Position numbers and translations under genes: made by a program. The notes beneath the pieces are model-generated. The model was not told the DNA's origin and did no database searches. It saw only the letters and a program-made list of their open reading frames with translations. Below are positions 6,402-14,037 of a DNA stretch of 20,388 nucleotides, in pieces. The stretch is from Fusicatenibacter_A intestinipullorum (GTDB lineage Bacteria; Bacillota; Negativicutes; Acidaminococcales; Acidaminococcaceae), in assembly GCA_019117495.1 (NCBI GenBank), contig DWZP01000030.1, forward strand, positions 1-20,388. The letters run 5' to 3'. How positions within the stretch are numbered: position 1 is the stretch's first letter; each line of letters opens with the position of its first letter.

Positions 6402-8780
6402 TTATTTTTCCTGTGTCGCCAGCAATGCTTCTACCTGTTCTGTAAGCAGAGCAATCTTTGCATCCTGTTCGGCTGTTTTAGCTTCAAGGGCATCGTTTTC
6501 TGCTGCCATTGTTTTGATAGCACGTGCCATAGCTGCTTTAGATGTGGACGCACTGGGCTTGTCGAGGTTAAAAGTAATGCCTGCGTTCCACATATTTTCA
6601 CCGTTGCCGATTGATGCGCCGAGGGAGAACATAACATTTTCATTCGGACGGTAGAACATGCCGAGGGCCGTTGCGCTTTCACCTTTATAAGAACCTACGC
6701 CTGCGGCAAAGTTCAATTTATTTTCGGGGTCATAGTCGAGAGGATTAAGAGCAGCGAGAGCTGCCGCACCGGCTACTCCTTTTTTCATGCGGCTGTCAAG
6801 TTCAGATAAACCACGGTTTAAATCAGTTGCGAGCTGTCCTACACTTTGATTTACATAGCCTACATTAGCTGCGGAGGACATATCATTAGCATCAGTTGCA
6901 ACGCCAGTAATTACGCGGTTTTCCGTACTGCCATCACCGTTATGTTTGGAAACGTCTATAACGGTTCCACTGTCATTTTTGCCAACGGAAATAGTATTGC
7001 CGTCGGAGGTGACAAGACTGTTCGAACCCAAATCTTTAATGGCGTCATAGACAGTATCGCCGGTCACAAGGTTGGTATCACCGGCAGTAATTGTACCCGT
7101 ACCAAGCTTATCTGCCCACTTATCCGTTTCGATATTAGAAGCATCGATATTTGCCTTACCATCGAGGTCGTCCTGCAAAGCTTCCTGCGCAATATCACCG
7201 ATAACATCCTTGCCTTCTTCGGTAATATTACCAAAATCAGCATCCACTTTATCCTTTACAGCGTTATAAACCGTATCACCGGTTACAAGTTCTCCGTTAC
7301 CTGCTTCAACCTTACCGGTACCGATTGCCGCTCCCCATTCTGCCGTATGGTCTGCTACATTGGAGGCATCGGCATTGGCTTTACCGTCAAGTTCGGCATT
7401 AATACCTTCTGTAACATTAGTAATGTTTTCGTTGATTTCATTAACTGTGTTATAAAGCGTATCGCCATTAATAAGACCAGTATTGCCTGCTTCTACTTTG
7501 CCGTTGCCTTCTACATTTACCTGATAATTGATGGAACCATCGGCATTTTCGGTGGAAGAAACGGTAGTGTTTAAACCGTCCTCAACCTTGACGGTATCTT
7601 TGGCTATATCTTTAATAACGTATTTGCCTTCATCGGTAAGGTTGCCGAGGTCAGCGTCTGCTTTGCCGGAAAGCTGCTCATCCACATAATCCTTGTCGGC
7701 CTTATCTTTTACAGCTTCATAAACGGTGTCGCCTGTTACCAGTTCGCCGTTACCGGTTTCAACCTTACCGGTACCGATTGCTTCGCCCCACTCTGCGGTA
7801 TGGTCTGCTACATTAGAGGCATCGGCATTGGCTTTACCGTCAAGTTCGGTATTAATACCTTCGGTAACATTGGTAATATTTTCATTAATAGTGTTATAAA
7901 GCGTATCGCCATTAATTAGTCCTGTATTGCCTGCTTCTGCTTTGCCATTGCCTTCTACATTTACCTGATAACTAATAGAACCGTCGGCATTTTCAGTGCT
8001 GCTCACCGTGGTATTGGTTCCGTTCTCCAGCTTAATACTGCCTTTCGCAATGTTTTGAATAACAGTCTGCCCGCCTTCAGTAATATTACTGAGGTCAACA
8101 TCGGCTTTGGTTAAAAGCTCGTTGTCAACGTAGGTAATATCTGCTTTACCCTTAACGGCGTTATATACAGTGCCGCCTGTTACCAACTCGCCATTACCGT
8201 CCTCAACAACACCAGTACCGATTGCTGCGCCCCATTCTGCTGTATGGTCTGCTACGTTGGACGCATCGGCATTGGCTTTGGCATTAAGGTAATCTGCTAA
8301 AGCTTCTTCTGCGATATTTCCTATAACGCCTTTGCCGTCATCCGTTATATTGCCAAGGTCAGTATCTGCTTTATTGGCAAGTTCAGCGTCAATATAAGTA
8401 ATGTCAGCTTTATCTTTAAGTTCGTTATATAAAGTATCACCACTAATTAATCCAGTATTGCCTTCTTCAGCAGCACCATTACCTTCTACATTTACTTGAT
8501 ACTCTGTTATTTCCAAATTATTTTCCTTATCTTCAGTTACTTTATTAGCAACTACTTTAGTGTTGAATCCATCAACCACCCTTGCTGTTTTATCATTTTT
8601 AGATAAATCAACAGGCTCATCGACATCAGGATTATCACCAGATAAAGCAGATAAATCAACAATTACATCATTGCCGCTTTTGGAAGATAGCGTGAGCTTT
8701 TTCGTATCATTGTCATAACTTCCGCTGGAAATAAGCTGCGATACATTAGCAGCATCGGTTTGTGCTGTACCAGCAGCCAC
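6402..8780 (-). CDS. Trimeric autotransporter adhesin, stalk and membrane anchor part
   Basis: C-terminal three-quarters of a YadA-like trimeric autotransporter, an outer-membrane adhesin. It begins in the neck motif (AAGTAQTDAANVSQLISSG). A long stalk follows, built of about 150-residue super-repeats (units GKANADASNVADHTAEWG and GELVTGDTVYNAVKDK, alternating with STENADGSISYQVNVEGNG and GNTGLINGDTLYN). A YadA anchor comes next (NVGYVNQSVGQLATDLNRGL, then AGVGSYKGESATALGMFYR, then GNGENMWNAGITFNLDKP). After the beta-barrel there is an extra predicted coiled coil of about 48 residues ending LLTEQVEALLATQEK, whereas YadA anchors usually end at the last strand. The open frame after the TGA starts at 8792; GTG at 8780 is the first possible start, but no ribosome site precedes it, so independent translation is doubtful. 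It is in the same frame as the head segment (8793-9491), separated only by one TGA codon. Confidence 0.85.
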   Translation of the reverse strand: MAAGTAQTDAANVSQLISSGSYDNDTKKLTLSSKSGNDVIVDLSALSGDNPDVDEPVDLSKNDKTARVVDGFNTKVVANKVTEDKENNLEITEYQVNVEGNGAAEEGNTGLISGDTLYNELKDKADITYIDAELANKADTDLGNITDDGKGVIGNIAEEALADYLNAKANADASNVADHTAEWGAAIGTGVVEDGNGELVTGGTVYNAVKGKADITYVDNELLTKADVDLSNITEGGQTVIQNIAKGSIKLENGTNTTVSSTENADGSISYQVNVEGNGKAEAGNTGLINGDTLYNTINENITNVTEGINTELDGKANADASNVADHTAEWGEAIGTGKVETGNGELVTGDTVYEAVKDKADKDYVDEQLSGKADADLGNLTDEGKYVIKDIAKDTVKVEDGLNTTVSSTENADGSINYQVNVEGNGKVEAGNTGLINGDTLYNTVNEINENITNVTEGINAELDGKANADASNVADHTAEWGAAIGTGKVEAGNGELVTGDTVYNAVKDKVDADFGNITEEGKDVIGDIAQEALQDDLDGKANIDASNIETDKWADKLGTGTITAGDTNLVTGDTVYDAIKDLGSNSLVTSDGNTISVGKNDSGTVIDVSKHNGDGSTENRVITGVATDANDMSSAANVGYVNQSVGQLATDLNRGLSELDSRMKKGVAGAAALAALNPLDYDPENKLNFAAGVGSYKGESATALGMFYRPNENVMFSLGASIGNGENMWNAGITFNLDKPSASTSKAAMARAIKTMAAENDALEAKTAEQDAKIALLTEQVEALLATQEK
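7255..8480 (-). repeat. Super-repeats in the adhesin stalk
   Basis: Near-identical blocks recur within the adhesin coding sequence. The plus-strand block TATGGTCTGCTACNTTNGA, with the following GGCATCGGCATTGGCTTT, starts near 7341, 7794 and 8238, giving periods of 453 and 444 nt (151 and 148 codons), both multiples of three. A fourth, degenerate copy lies nearer the C-terminus (about 7020-7160). Such in-frame repeats can expand or contract by recombination to change stalk length. Confidence 0.8.
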
Positions 8781-8792
8781 ATTTACAAGGCG

Positions 8793-9431
8793 TCATTTAA
8801 TATCGTCAGAACCGAATGATATTGTGTCAGCTTCTGTAGCTACTGACCAATAACCAATCGCAACAGAATTATTTGCAGATGCACTAGAATTGTACCCTAT
8901 GGCTACAGCATAATCATTAAGGCTATTCGCGCCATAACCAACAACCGTTGAATAGCTTCCAGCAGCGTTTGTGCCATAACCTAATGCTGTTCCCCTATCA
9001 CCAGCATTAGCGGATGAACCTAATGCTGTTCCTCTATCAGCAGAATTTGAACAATAACCAATTGCTGTACCACCATCAACTGCTTTAGCACTACCGCCAA
9101 AAGTTACGCCATGCTCAATTGCACTAGAATTGTACCCTATAGCTACACCCCAAGTTTGAGCAACTGATTCAGTTCCTATTGCAATAGCACCTATGTCTGA
9201 AGCACTTGCCTTATAACCTAATGCAATCGAGCGGTCATCAGCACTAGCATAAGCACCTATGGTAGTAGCTCTATCATAAGCATATGAGTTTTTACCTATT
9301 GCTACAGTAATCCAGTCAGCGGTTGCGTTTTCACCTATCGCAACATCATTTGAACCAGCGCTTGCGTTATCGCCTGCTTGATAACCTGCATAAACTCTAT
9401 CATTTAGCGAAAATCCCAATGATAATACCAA
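8793..9431 (-). CDS. Trimeric autotransporter adhesin, head-domain fragment
   Basis: A 212-residue open frame holding a YadA-type head: about fourteen tandem units of roughly 14 residues of the form (x)AIGxxSxAxxxxS, for example AIGYNSSASANNSVAIGYWS and GTALGSSANAGDRGTALGYG. These fold as a left-handed beta-roll in the trimer and bind host or cell surfaces in known family members. It ends ATEADTISFGSDDIK and a TGA, exactly where the neck (RLVNVAAG) should continue. The first possible start in this open frame is TTG at 9431, inside the hydrophobic core of the signal peptide and with no ribosome site. The real start is probably ATG 9491, upstream of the in-frame TAA at 9453-9455. Signal-peptide remnants (LSLGFSLNDRVYA) are visible at the beginning. 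Confidence 0.75.
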   Translation of the reverse strand: MVLSLGFSLNDRVYAGYQAGDNASAGSNDVAIGENATADWITVAIGKNSYAYDRATTIGAYASADDRSIALGYKASASDIGAIAIGTESVAQTWGVAIGYNSSAIEHGVTFGGSAKAVDGGTAIGYCSNSADRGTALGSSANAGDRGTALGYGTNAAGSYSTVVGYGANSLNDYAVAIGYNSSASANNSVAIGYWSVATEADTISFGSDDIK

Positions 9432-9487
9432 AACACTTGATAAAACAGCTTTTTAAAGTTTTTTATTTCTTAATTTTTTTAATAAAC

Positions 9488-12028
9488 TCATTGTTTTATT
9501 TCCTTTCCACAATCTTTTAAACTAAGAACCTCTCTAAACCAAAGCCATCTAATTTCGTCCCATTCTTTATCGCAGCCCTTATATTTCAACCATTGTTCCA
9601 CAAAATTTTCTTGGGAATATTCTGCAAGCAGTTTGTCCATGGCTAACTGGTCAGATTTACTTGTAGCTGTTACAAACGGTAACTCTGCCGGACGCAGCGC
9701 AAGGCGGAAAACTCTGTTTCCCTTCTGACTGTTGTAATAATAATCGCGTTTGGGCATCATATCAGCTATAATACGGATTTGTGTTTCATTGCAGCCAAAC
9801 AGCCTGTAAAGTTCGCTGCTCTGCTTATTTGCCGCATTAACATTCGGCAGGAAAATCCTGTTTGGACAGTTTTCCATAACCGTTGTCAAAAGTTCCGGCT
9901 TATTGGCAATGTCAGATAAGTTCTGAGTTGCAAAGATGATACTGGTATTTTTCTTACGCATATCCTTGAAATATTCACGCAGCTTATCTTTAAACGCTGG
10001 ATTATCAAAGAATAACCAACACTCATCAAGCACTATAATTGCAGGTCCGGATGCTTCTTTAAGGCTGCCTTCAATACGGTGGAACAAATAATCCAGCGTT
10101 GACGGGACGATTGCAGGCGTTGCCATTAAAGTTTCCATTTCAAAAACCTGCCAACGGCCGCTGCCATAAATGTCATCTGAATTATCAAACAGTTTGCCGT
10201 AACTGCCACGAATTGTTAAATGTTGAAGCGCCACCCTAATTTCCTGACTCTGTACTAATTCACAGAAGGTAGAAATAGTGCGCTGTCTTTTTGGCATTGC
10301 CTTTAACGAGTTTAGTGCTTTCCAGACAAAGTTATCATACGCAGGTGTTACTTTTACATTACGCTGTGCAAGATAAGATAATATCCATTCCCTTGCCCAT
10401 CGTATTTCATTGTCATCATCTATTGCTGCAAGCGGCTGAAAGGACAGTTCACTGCTTTCAGCCGCAAGGTTGTAAAAATTGCCGCCTACGCCAAGTGTCA
10501 GCGCGCGACTTGATGCCGCTTTATCAAAAATAAATACTCTGCTACCGGGATATTTTAAGAAATGCGCTTCTATGGTATTAAGTAATACGGACTTACCGCT
10601 GCCGCTCGGCCCGCAAATCATCGTGTGCCCCACATCACCAACGTGCAGGCTCAGCCTAAAAGCTGAATTGCCATCAGTATCGGTGTAAAGCAGCACAGGC
10701 CCCTTTAAATATTCATTCCTTTTGTCTCCTGACCACGTTGCCGTAATCGGGGCAAGGTGACAAAAATTTAAGCTGTTAATAATCGGCCTTCGGATATTGG
10801 CACGATAACACCCCGGCAGCGACCCCCACCAGGCTTCGGTGCTGTTATCCTTTTCGATATAGCCTGTATAGCCCATGGAGTTTATAACGTCAAGTATCTG
10901 GTTTGCCTTTTCATTACACTTTTTGGCGTCATCGTCTTTGACAATAACAGTCATGGTGTAATAACCATAGGCAACCAAATCCTCACTTAATTCCGCTAGG
11001 GCAACCGTCAAATCATCTTTATTGATAATTGCCGCTTCGTCACTGTCATTTTCCGTGGGAGCTTCCTTCGTAACAGCTTTACGCGCAATAGCAAGTGGGT
11101 TTAACACCTGCTGTGACCACAGCGTTTTATAATTTTTAAGCTCTTTTTTCGCATCTTGCTGCGACATACAAATAAACCTTGATACCCAGCGGTATTCCAT
11201 ATTCAGATTATTAAGCGCGTCAAAAACTCCAGGAGTGGACATCGGTGGAAAATTCAAAATCGTGACGACACGCATATGCTTGTCACCAAGTTTTGGTTCC
11301 CTGCCGGCCGTAAAGCCACTTTCGTCGAAAATATAATCGCATATATAACGTAGCGGATTGTTCTTTACTTCCACGTGCCTGTTGGAAACGGTACTGTGCA
11401 GATAAGTAAGCGTTTCATCGGCATCAAGCGCCTTTATATCAGGGAACAGATGGCTTAACATCGACCCGATTAAATTTACGTTGTTGATGAATTTTTCTGT
11501 TGTTTCTTCCACCAATCGCAAATCCTGTTCGGAATTTTCTCCTCTGTTCTTCGCATCTTTAATAAACGCATCTGTGAGCTTTCTTTTCAAAAGCTGCGGA
11601 GGTTCATAGTAGACAATAAAATAATATGTGCTTTCAAAATGCTGCTGGCTTTTGTAATAATCTTTACGCTCATTTTCCATGACCTGCACAAGCGGCACAC
11701 CAATTTCAGCCGCTTCGTAAGCATCTGAAAAATGACGCTGCGCTTCAAAATAAAGTACATATCCTGTCGGAAGTGCTTTAAATACATTATTTAAAGCCGC
11801 ATTGTACTGCACAAGTTCTTCAGGCGTACTGGACGCCATATCAGGGCCACGGAACGTAAACACAGCCATCAAGCTGTTATCTTTGCCGTACACAACTCCA
11901 GTTTGCGCACTTACATAAGCCCACGGCAGTAAATATTCAAAACACGGCTTTTCATCAAAAGCCCCAACCCGCTGTGAATATGGCGGCTTTTTTTCTTTTG
12001 TTTTGGTTGATTTAAAGAAATTCAACAT
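9488..12028 (-). CDS. virB4: VirB4/TrbE T4SS ATPase
   Basis: Conserved AAA+-like ATPase that energises pilus biogenesis and substrate transfer at the cytoplasmic base of the T4SS. The 846 residues match the usual VirB4 length. Seen: N-terminal VirB4 domain (PWAYVSAQTGVVYGKDNSLM, about 35-54), Walker A GPSGSGKS at 473-480, Walker B AIIVLDECW at about 663-671, and the motif IIFATQNLSDI near 697-707. A GGAG site lies about 8 nt before the ATG at 12028. virB3 ends 17 nt upstream. Its TGA stop overlaps the adhesin ATG by ATGA, so the adhesin is placed for coupled translation. Confidence 0.97.
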   Translation of the reverse strand: MLNFFKSTKTKEKKPPYSQRVGAFDEKPCFEYLLPWAYVSAQTGVVYGKDNSLMAVFTFRGPDMASSTPEELVQYNAALNNVFKALPTGYVLYFEAQRHFSDAYEAAEIGVPLVQVMENERKDYYKSQQHFESTYYFIVYYEPPQLLKRKLTDAFIKDAKNRGENSEQDLRLVEETTEKFINNVNLIGSMLSHLFPDIKALDADETLTYLHSTVSNRHVEVKNNPLRYICDYIFDESGFTAGREPKLGDKHMRVVTILNFPPMSTPGVFDALNNLNMEYRWVSRFICMSQQDAKKELKNYKTLWSQQVLNPLAIARKAVTKEAPTENDSDEAAIINKDDLTVALAELSEDLVAYGYYTMTVIVKDDDAKKCNEKANQILDVINSMGYTGYIEKDNSTEAWWGSLPGCYRANIRRPIINSLNFCHLAPITATWSGDKRNEYLKGPVLLYTDTDGNSAFRLSLHVGDVGHTMICGPSGSGKSVLLNTIEAHFLKYPGSRVFIFDKAASSRALTLGVGGNFYNLAAESSELSFQPLAAIDDDNEIRWAREWILSYLAQRNVKVTPAYDNFVWKALNSLKAMPKRQRTISTFCELVQSQEIRVALQHLTIRGSYGKLFDNSDDIYGSGRWQVFEMETLMATPAIVPSTLDYLFHRIEGSLKEASGPAIIVLDECWLFFDNPAFKDKLREYFKDMRKKNTSIIFATQNLSDIANKPELLTTVMENCPNRIFLPNVNAANKQSSELYRLFGCNETQIRIIADMMPKRDYYYNSQKGNRVFRLALRPAELPFVTATSKSDQLAMDKLLAEYSQENFVEQWLKYKGCDKEWDEIRWLWFREVLSLKDCGKEIKQ

Positions 12029-12045
12029 TCTCTCTGCTCCTGTTG

Positions 12046-12306
12046 TTAGCGGTAATAATATAACTTATGCTTGCTTGCCCTAAAAAACACACCCAGAAAA
12101 TCCGGGTCCTGAGTTCCAAGATAGCGGAAAATCATATGAGCAAAGAAAGCAATCACAACAACAATAAACGTCTTAAAAATAAGACCACCCAAAAGCGCAC
12201 CTATAACTTCAAGAAACAGTACTCCTCGCGGCACGCCCATCCAATAAATAGGCTGTGTAAGTGCTCTGTGTATTGGCACTTCATAGCCTTGTACTTCATT
12301 GTTCAT
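12046..12306 (-). CDS. virB3: VirB3/TrbD inner-membrane T4SS protein
   Basis: An 86-residue protein with the VirB3 family start EVPIHRALTQPIYWMGVPRG and two adjacent membrane helices (about 27-60), then a short cytoplasmic tail (DPDFLGVFFRASKHKLYYYR). VirB3 is required for pilus assembly and works with VirB4, whose gene follows directly. A TGAGGC site precedes the ATG. The gene lies 9 nt after the virB2 stop. Length and position are standard for a P-type system. Confidence 0.93.
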   Translation of the reverse strand: MNNEVQGYEVPIHRALTQPIYWMGVPRGVLFLEVIGALLGGLIFKTFIVVVIAFFAHMIFRYLGTQDPDFLGVFFRASKHKLYYYR

Positions 12307-12315
12307 GGCTTCGCC

Positions 12316-12672
12316 TCAAATCGTAAGTCCAGCGCCGCTGTCACGAATAACGGCCATGAAATTAGGAGCGAAAAGACAGATTGAAACAACAAGGATAAGC
12401 AGGATAAACCTCTGCGTACCGCCACCGTGATTGCCGGCGAACATGGAAATAGCTGCGCCTGCAATGCCACAAATACCAAGCGCCATTGGCAGCGGACCGG
12501 TTAATTCTTCGGCCAGGGCATTAAAAAAGCTTGTCCATGGCCAGTCCACTTCCGCTGCGTTACCAAGACCAGCATCGGAAATGCTGCTTGCCAGCGCAAC
12601 ACTGCTTTGCAGCATATATACACCTGCTACTCCACAAATTTTTTTCTTTTTCTCCTGAAGAGTTTTAAACAT
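12316..12672 (-). CDS. virB2: VirB2/TrbC major pilin
   Basis: A 118-residue prepilin. Residues 1-29 form a long signal sequence (MFKTLQEKKKK, then a hydrophobic stretch ending SVALASS). The mature part has a first membrane helix near 60-80 (LPMALGICGIAGAAISMFAG), a short Gly/His/Asn/Thr loop NHGGGTQ, and a second helix near 88-104. This hairpin layout is the VirB2/TrbC pilin fold. A strong GGAGGT lies upstream of the ATG, and the position between virB11 and virB3 is canonical. Whether it is cyclised, as in RP4 TrbC, cannot be told from the sequence. Confidence 0.93.
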   Translation of the reverse strand: MFKTLQEKKKKICGVAGVYMLQSSVALASSISDAGLGNAAEVDWPWTSFFNALAEELTGPLPMALGICGIAGAAISMFAGNHGGGTQRFILLILVVSICLFAPNFMAVIRDSGAGLTI

Positions 12673-12690
12673 TTCTTATTACCTCCGTTT

Positions 12691-13659
12691 TTAGATGTGT
12701 TTGATGATATATTTATCTTTAATACTGTCATAACCGTTGACTTCAATTACGTCATTTATGCAGCGTGCTTTGCGTCCGCCGCCCAAATCAACGTGGACAA
12801 TGGAAATAACAATATCTATGGCGTCACCTATAAGCTCTTTTATATCGCCTGCGGCATCGGGGTCTTCCTGTGCAAGTGACTTAATGCGGGTAAGCCCCTG
12901 CTCCGCGCTGTTGGCATGGACGGTACAGGCTCCGCCTTCGTGACCCGTATTCCAGGCTTTCAGCATCGTATATGCGGCTCCATCACGGACTTCGCCTACA
13001 ACAATCCTGTCTGGGCTGCGGCGCATACAGTCTGCCAAAAGCCGCGTCATATTGTACTTTATGCCGCCAACGCCGGTATCTTGTTTGGTAAACATCGGAC
13101 TGTAATCATCTGCCGGGCATTGCAGTTCCGGCAAATCTTCCAGTGAAATTATCCTGTGATAAGGAGATATTTTGGCGATACTGTCAAGTACGGCGTTTAA
13201 AAACGTAGTCTTGCCAGTGCCTGTGCCACCAACCACAAGAATATTTTTCCTTTTGGCAATAGCTTCTTTCAAATATTCAGCATACTTCTCGGAAAGTGAC
13301 CCATTAGCTACATAATCGTCAAGCGTAAAAATCCTTGTCGCTTTTTTACGGATATTAAACTGCGGATGCCGCACAATAGGCGGTATCTCGCCCTGAAAGC
13401 GGCAGCCGTAGCCACGAATTTCCGTAGATAATGACGGAATATCTTCGTTTACAATTTTGCCGTCCTGCCCTGCGGCAAGTTCTATAACCGCCTGCACGTT
13501 CTCGGGCGGCAGAAAAATATTTGATTTAACCTTGCCTTCTTCATGGCTGGTGTACCAAATATAGCCATCATCATTTACATATATCTCGGTAATATCCGGT
13601 CTGTGAAGAAGTTCCACAACCTCTGTGCCCAAAAGCACGTCAAGGTTCCTGTTTTCCAT
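12691..13659 (-). CDS. virB11: VirB11/TrbB secretion ATPase
   Basis: Hexameric traffic ATPase of the T4SS that acts at the cytoplasmic face with VirB4 and VirD4. The 322 residues fit the family. Seen: N-terminal domain (ITEIYVNDDGYIWY), Walker A GGTGTGKT at 144-151, Asp box region ISLEDLPEL (about 171-179), Walker B-like RIVVGEVR at 218-225, and the His box GHEGGACTVHAN at 239-250. GGAGGACGAAG precedes the ATG at 13659. It overlaps the upstream TraD-like gene by 20 nt and lies 18 nt before virB2. Confidence 0.96.
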   Translation of the reverse strand: MENRNLDVLLGTEVVELLHRPDITEIYVNDDGYIWYTSHEEGKVKSNIFLPPENVQAVIELAAGQDGKIVNEDIPSLSTEIRGYGCRFQGEIPPIVRHPQFNIRKKATRIFTLDDYVANGSLSEKYAEYLKEAIAKRKNILVVGGTGTGKTTFLNAVLDSIAKISPYHRIISLEDLPELQCPADDYSPMFTKQDTGVGGIKYNMTRLLADCMRRSPDRIVVGEVRDGAAYTMLKAWNTGHEGGACTVHANSAEQGLTRIKSLAQEDPDAAGDIKELIGDAIDIVISIVHVDLGGGRKARCINDVIEVNGYDSIKDKYIIKHI

Positions 13660-14029
13660 CTTCGTCCTCCGATATACCGTCTGTTACAGCGTTATCTTCA
13701 TGCAGCTCGTCTTTAATTCCATTCCTTGGATTAGATATAAAATCGTTATATTTTGAGATATAGTCATTAATGGCGTCGGCATCACCTTCTGTGACTTTTT
13801 CCTTAATAACAATCAGGCCGCCAATTAAAACTGCTCTGTCTTCTGGTGCAAAACCTATTTTTTTAATAGCTTTATAAAAGAATTTCTGTTCCTCTGCTTC
13901 ACTTTGCTGTTCCAGTTGCCGTATTTCTTCCTGCAACCTGCGCTGCGCGCTTTCATATTCATCTTTAAGTTTCTGTCTGCGTTTTGTAAGCTGCCGCAGT
14001 TTCAAAGTACTAACCGTACTCCTGCTCAT
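13640..14029 (-). CDS. Small TraD-like conjugation accessory protein
   Basis: A 129-residue soluble, highly charged protein. The first half is a basic to mixed coiled coil (KLRQLTKRRQKLKDEYESAQ; LQEEIRQLEQQSEAEEQKF). A compact segment GFAPEDRAVLIGGLIVIKEK follows, then an acidic tail (DELHEDNAVTDGISEDEDGK). The coil plus the LIGGLIVIKE-like stretch recalls the small TraD/MobC-type accessory proteins of MOBQ plasmids, which assist relaxase binding or bridge to the coupling protein; the similarity is by eye and uncertain. It sits between virD4 and virB11, overlapping virB11 by 20 nt. A GGAG site precedes its start. Confidence 0.85.
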   Translation of the reverse strand: MSRSTVSTLKLRQLTKRRQKLKDEYESAQRRLQEEIRQLEQQSEAEEQKFFYKAIKKIGFAPEDRAVLIGGLIVIKEKVTEGDADAINDYISKYNDFISNPRNGIKDELHEDNAVTDGISEDEDGKQEP

Positions 14030-14037
14030 TCAGACTC

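Larger units (their letters stand above)
6402..9491 (-). pseudogene. Whole trimeric autotransporter gene with two in-frame stops
   Basis: Read as one frame, 9491 down to 6402 gives 1,030 codons: signal peptide, YadA-type head, neck, repetitive stalk, beta-barrel anchor and C-terminal coiled coil. The ATG at 9491 overlaps the virB4 stop (ATGA) and has a GGAAAGGA-like ribosome site in front. Two in-frame stops interrupt it: TAA at 9455-9453 (codon 13, inside the signal-peptide n-region, MSLLKKLRNKKL-stop-KAVLSSVLVLSLG) and TGA at 8795-8793 (codon 233, inside the neck, FGSDDIK-stop-RLVNVAAG, where the family normally has Arg). No frameshift is seen. Either it is a recently inactivated gene, or stops are suppressed, or one or both are sequencing or assembly errors. 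Both are explicable by single-base changes (TAA from AAA or CAA; TGA from CGA or AGA). Confidence 0.7.

Noticed and set aside
6846..7574. A 242-codon plus-strand open frame
   Set aside because: It lies opposite the repetitive adhesin stalk, whose biased codons keep the complementary frame open; the protein is low-complexity Cys/Ile/Phe-rich and has no ribosome site.
8793..8795. Genome-wide recoding of TGA as a sense codon
   Set aside because: Several other genes here (virB4, the 2096 virB5-like gene) end at TGA in the expected place, and tryptophan is encoded by TGG, so TGA is a normal stop in this host.
8793..9431. CRISPR-like or diversity-generating repeat array, suggested by regular short repeats
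   Set aside because: The repeats are 14-residue protein repeats of a YadA head with variable DNA, without constant direct repeats, spacers, cas genes or a reverse transcriptase.
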